DNA from: Desulfobacterales bacterium
GTDB taxonomy: Bacteria; Desulfobacterota; Desulfobacteria; Desulfobacterales; BuS5
DNA length: 6,233 nt
Assembly: GCA_016735355.1 (NCBI GenBank)
Contig: JAERRQ010000399.1
Span: 1-6,233, forward strand
Direction: 5' to 3'
Part shown: positions 5,273 to 6,233 of the stretch, piece after piece
Position numbering within the stretch: the first letter of the stretch is position 1
Layout of the letters: every line of letters begins with the position of its first letter
Position numbers and translations under genes: made by a program
Notes under the pieces: generated by a model
Told to the model about the DNA's origin: nothing
Database searches by the model: none
The model's input: the letters and a program-made list of their open reading frames with translations, nothing else

Positions 5273-5299
5273 ATTATACAAAGAAATTCCCCCTGTCAA
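5273..5299 (-). promoter_or_regulatory. hsp20 promoter with consensus -35 and -10 boxes
   Basis: On the minus strand TTGACA (5299-5294) is followed by TATAAT (5278-5273). Both are perfect sigma-70 hexamers, separated by 15 bases, two short of ideal. The site lies between the S9 fragment's stop (5320) and hsp20, giving a leader of roughly 35-40 bases. Short spacing can reduce basal strength or make a promoter activator-dependent (MerR-type promoters instead have long spacers). Confidence 0.6.
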
Positions 5300-5319
5300 T
5301 TTTTTTATGGCAAAATCCC

Positions 5320-5820
5320 TCAAGGCAATTCTTCCAGCCGGCCCCCTAAATACTTATGCAGAAATTTTTCCATGGTGCGGTAAAAATCAAAGCGATTTTT
5401 TTCATTATGAAAGCCGTGCCCCTCATTATCCTTGACCATGTAGGGAACATCTACATGGCGTTTTTTCAGTGCCTCTACAATTTGATCCGATTCCGCCTTT
5501 TTCACCCTTGGATCATTTGTACCCTGGGCAATAAAAAGAGGCGCCTTTATCTGATCCACATGAAATACGGGAGAGACTTCTCTCAGAAGCGCTTTATCTT
5601 TTTCAGGATTGCCAATCATTTGATAGAGCATCTGTCTGCCCAATTCCCAATAAGGCGGAATGGTGACCAGGAGTAAAAAAATATTGGAGACGCCAACATA
5701 ATCCACACCACATGCATAGAGATCCGGGGTAAAGGTAACCCCGGCTAATGTGGTATAACCACCATAAGAAGCCCCGTAAATTCCAATTCGTTTGGCATCG
5801 GCAACGCCTTCTAAGTTCAC
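5320..5820 (-). pseudogene. C-terminal catalytic fragment of an S9 prolyl-oligopeptidase-type hydrolase
   Basis: Residues from about EGVADAKRIGIYG onward match the end of S9 peptidases (acylaminoacyl or dipeptidyl peptidase type). The nucleophile Ser lies in GASYGGY, the Asp in QGTNDPRV and the His in NEGHGF, so the whole catalytic triad survives. Intact enzymes are typically 600-700 residues, with a beta-propeller and an N-terminal part of the hydrolase fold. Here only about 165 residues remain, lacking the propeller and the first strands. Homology stops where the ABC permease gene ends: upstream codons in this frame merely shadow the permease. A GTG at 5820 overlaps the permease TGA as GTGA, so coupled translation is conceivable, but no good ribosome site is visible. 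I read it as a deletion remnant; an assembly join is an alternative. Confidence 0.8.
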
Positions 5821-6233
5821 TCGAACTGTCGACGGAAGCGCCACACTCCAAAACTGAATACCAAAATTCCAAGCAATGTGATTCCCAGCAAAGAATCCCA
5901 CAGGATATTGATTCCCGCCCCCTTGAGCAAAATGCCGTAGCTCATTTCAATATAATAGTAGAGCGGCGACAGGTACATGGCCTGCCGAAGGCCTTCGGGC
6001 ATTGCCTCCGGAGGTGTCCAGGCGCCGGACAAAAAAATCATCGGCATAATGATAAGGATCGTGAGCATTGCCACTTGCGCCAGATTGCGGCTAACCGTAG
6101 CGACAAACAGCCCTATCCCTGATGTTGTAAAAGTGTAAAGGGCGGTTACCATAAAAAACAGGGTAAGACTCCCCTTGATTGGTACATGAAAAACCGGTTC
6201 AAGAACCAGGAGGATACTGACTGCCGTACCGAG
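5817..6233 (-). CDS. ABC-2 type transporter permease, C-terminal 138 residues (5' end outside window)
   Basis: The frame is open from the window edge and ends at TGA 5819-5817. It begins LGTAVSILLVLEPVFHVPIKG, a block resembling the YhhJ/YbhR/YbhS-type ABC-2 permeases. Three or four membrane segments follow: LTLFFMVTALYTFTTSGIGL, LAQVAMLTILIIMPMIFLSG and LLGITLLGILVFSFGVW. LSGAWTPPEAMPEGLRQAMY is the conserved loop before the last helix, where family members read SGxxxPxExMPxxLQ. RFRRQFE is a normal positively charged cytoplasmic end, so the C-terminus appears complete. Full-length members are about 370 residues. Such permeases pair with an ABC ATPase and often a membrane-fusion protein for efflux; those genes would lie beyond 6233. 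Substrate unknown. Confidence 0.85.
   Translation of the reverse strand, partial: LGTAVSILLVLEPVFHVPIKGSLTLFFMVTALYTFTTSGIGLFVATVSRNLAQVAMLTILIIMPMIFLSGAWTPPEAMPEGLRQAMYLSPLYYYIEMSYGILLKGAGINILWDSLLGITLLGILVFSFGVWRFRRQFE

Noticed and set aside
4906..5383. Two plus-strand frames (94 and 129 codons) opposite hsp20
   Set aside because: Both are complements of the alpha-crystallin coding sequence and cross its promoter; no independent support.
5821..5901. N-terminal 27 residues of the open frame leading into the S9 fragment
   Set aside because: These codons are the permease 3' end read in another frame. They have no peptidase homology, so the apparent ATG at 5901 is not accepted as a start.

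Overview
The window looks like bacterial chromosome from an organism with Shine-Dalgarno-led genes. Most genes have moderate GC, and the antiporter gene is distinctly AT-rich. The lineage is unresolved. The 27-residue COX24/bS22-like peptide, the DUF6763-like protein and the S9 peptidase fragment would fit a Gram-negative environmental bacterium, such as an anammox-type planctomycete or a proteobacterium. That is inference from family recall, not proof.

Left end, minus strand (1-831): an intact two-CBS-domain protein reads leftwards. It is followed by a 42-codon remnant of a TrkA-type NAD-binding (RCK) domain, a very basic 27-residue peptide resembling the bS22/COX24 ribosomal proteins, and the first 19 codons of a HAD-superfamily phosphatase cut by the window edge. 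A 313-base divergent spacer (832-1144) then separates the CBS gene from a plus-strand, AT-rich CPA-type Na+/H+ antiporter gene (1145-2368), which has no attached RCK domain.

Centre, minus strand (2385-4335): a probable operon read right to left encodes a small acidic DUF6763-like protein, a PRPP-loop phosphoribosyltransferase and a PfkB-family sugar-phosphate kinase. The kinase converges on the antiporter, with 16 bases between the two stop codons. Upstream lies a 450-base non-genic stretch (4336-4785). It holds several hairpins, a possible 27-codon ORF, and a striking long inverted repeat (4598-4753) enclosing a second palindrome.

Right end, minus strand (4786-6233): a small heat-shock protein (Hsp20) gene has a near-ideal promoter and an overlapping 7-codon upstream mini-ORF. 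Upstream of it is the catalytic tail of an S9 prolyl-oligopeptidase-type hydrolase that lacks its N-terminal part. This tail abuts, and overlaps by four bases (GTGA), the stop codon of an ABC-2 permease gene that runs off the window.

Functionally, Hsp20, the CBS-pair protein, the phosphoribosyltransferase and the PfkB kinase together resemble the gene families grouped in the mycobacterial DosR dormancy regulon. A stress or energy-limitation island is the most economical reading. The antiporter and the degenerate TrkA domain add a cation-homeostasis theme. At least two genes (the TrkA domain and the S9 peptidase) are broken, so the region has been rearranged.
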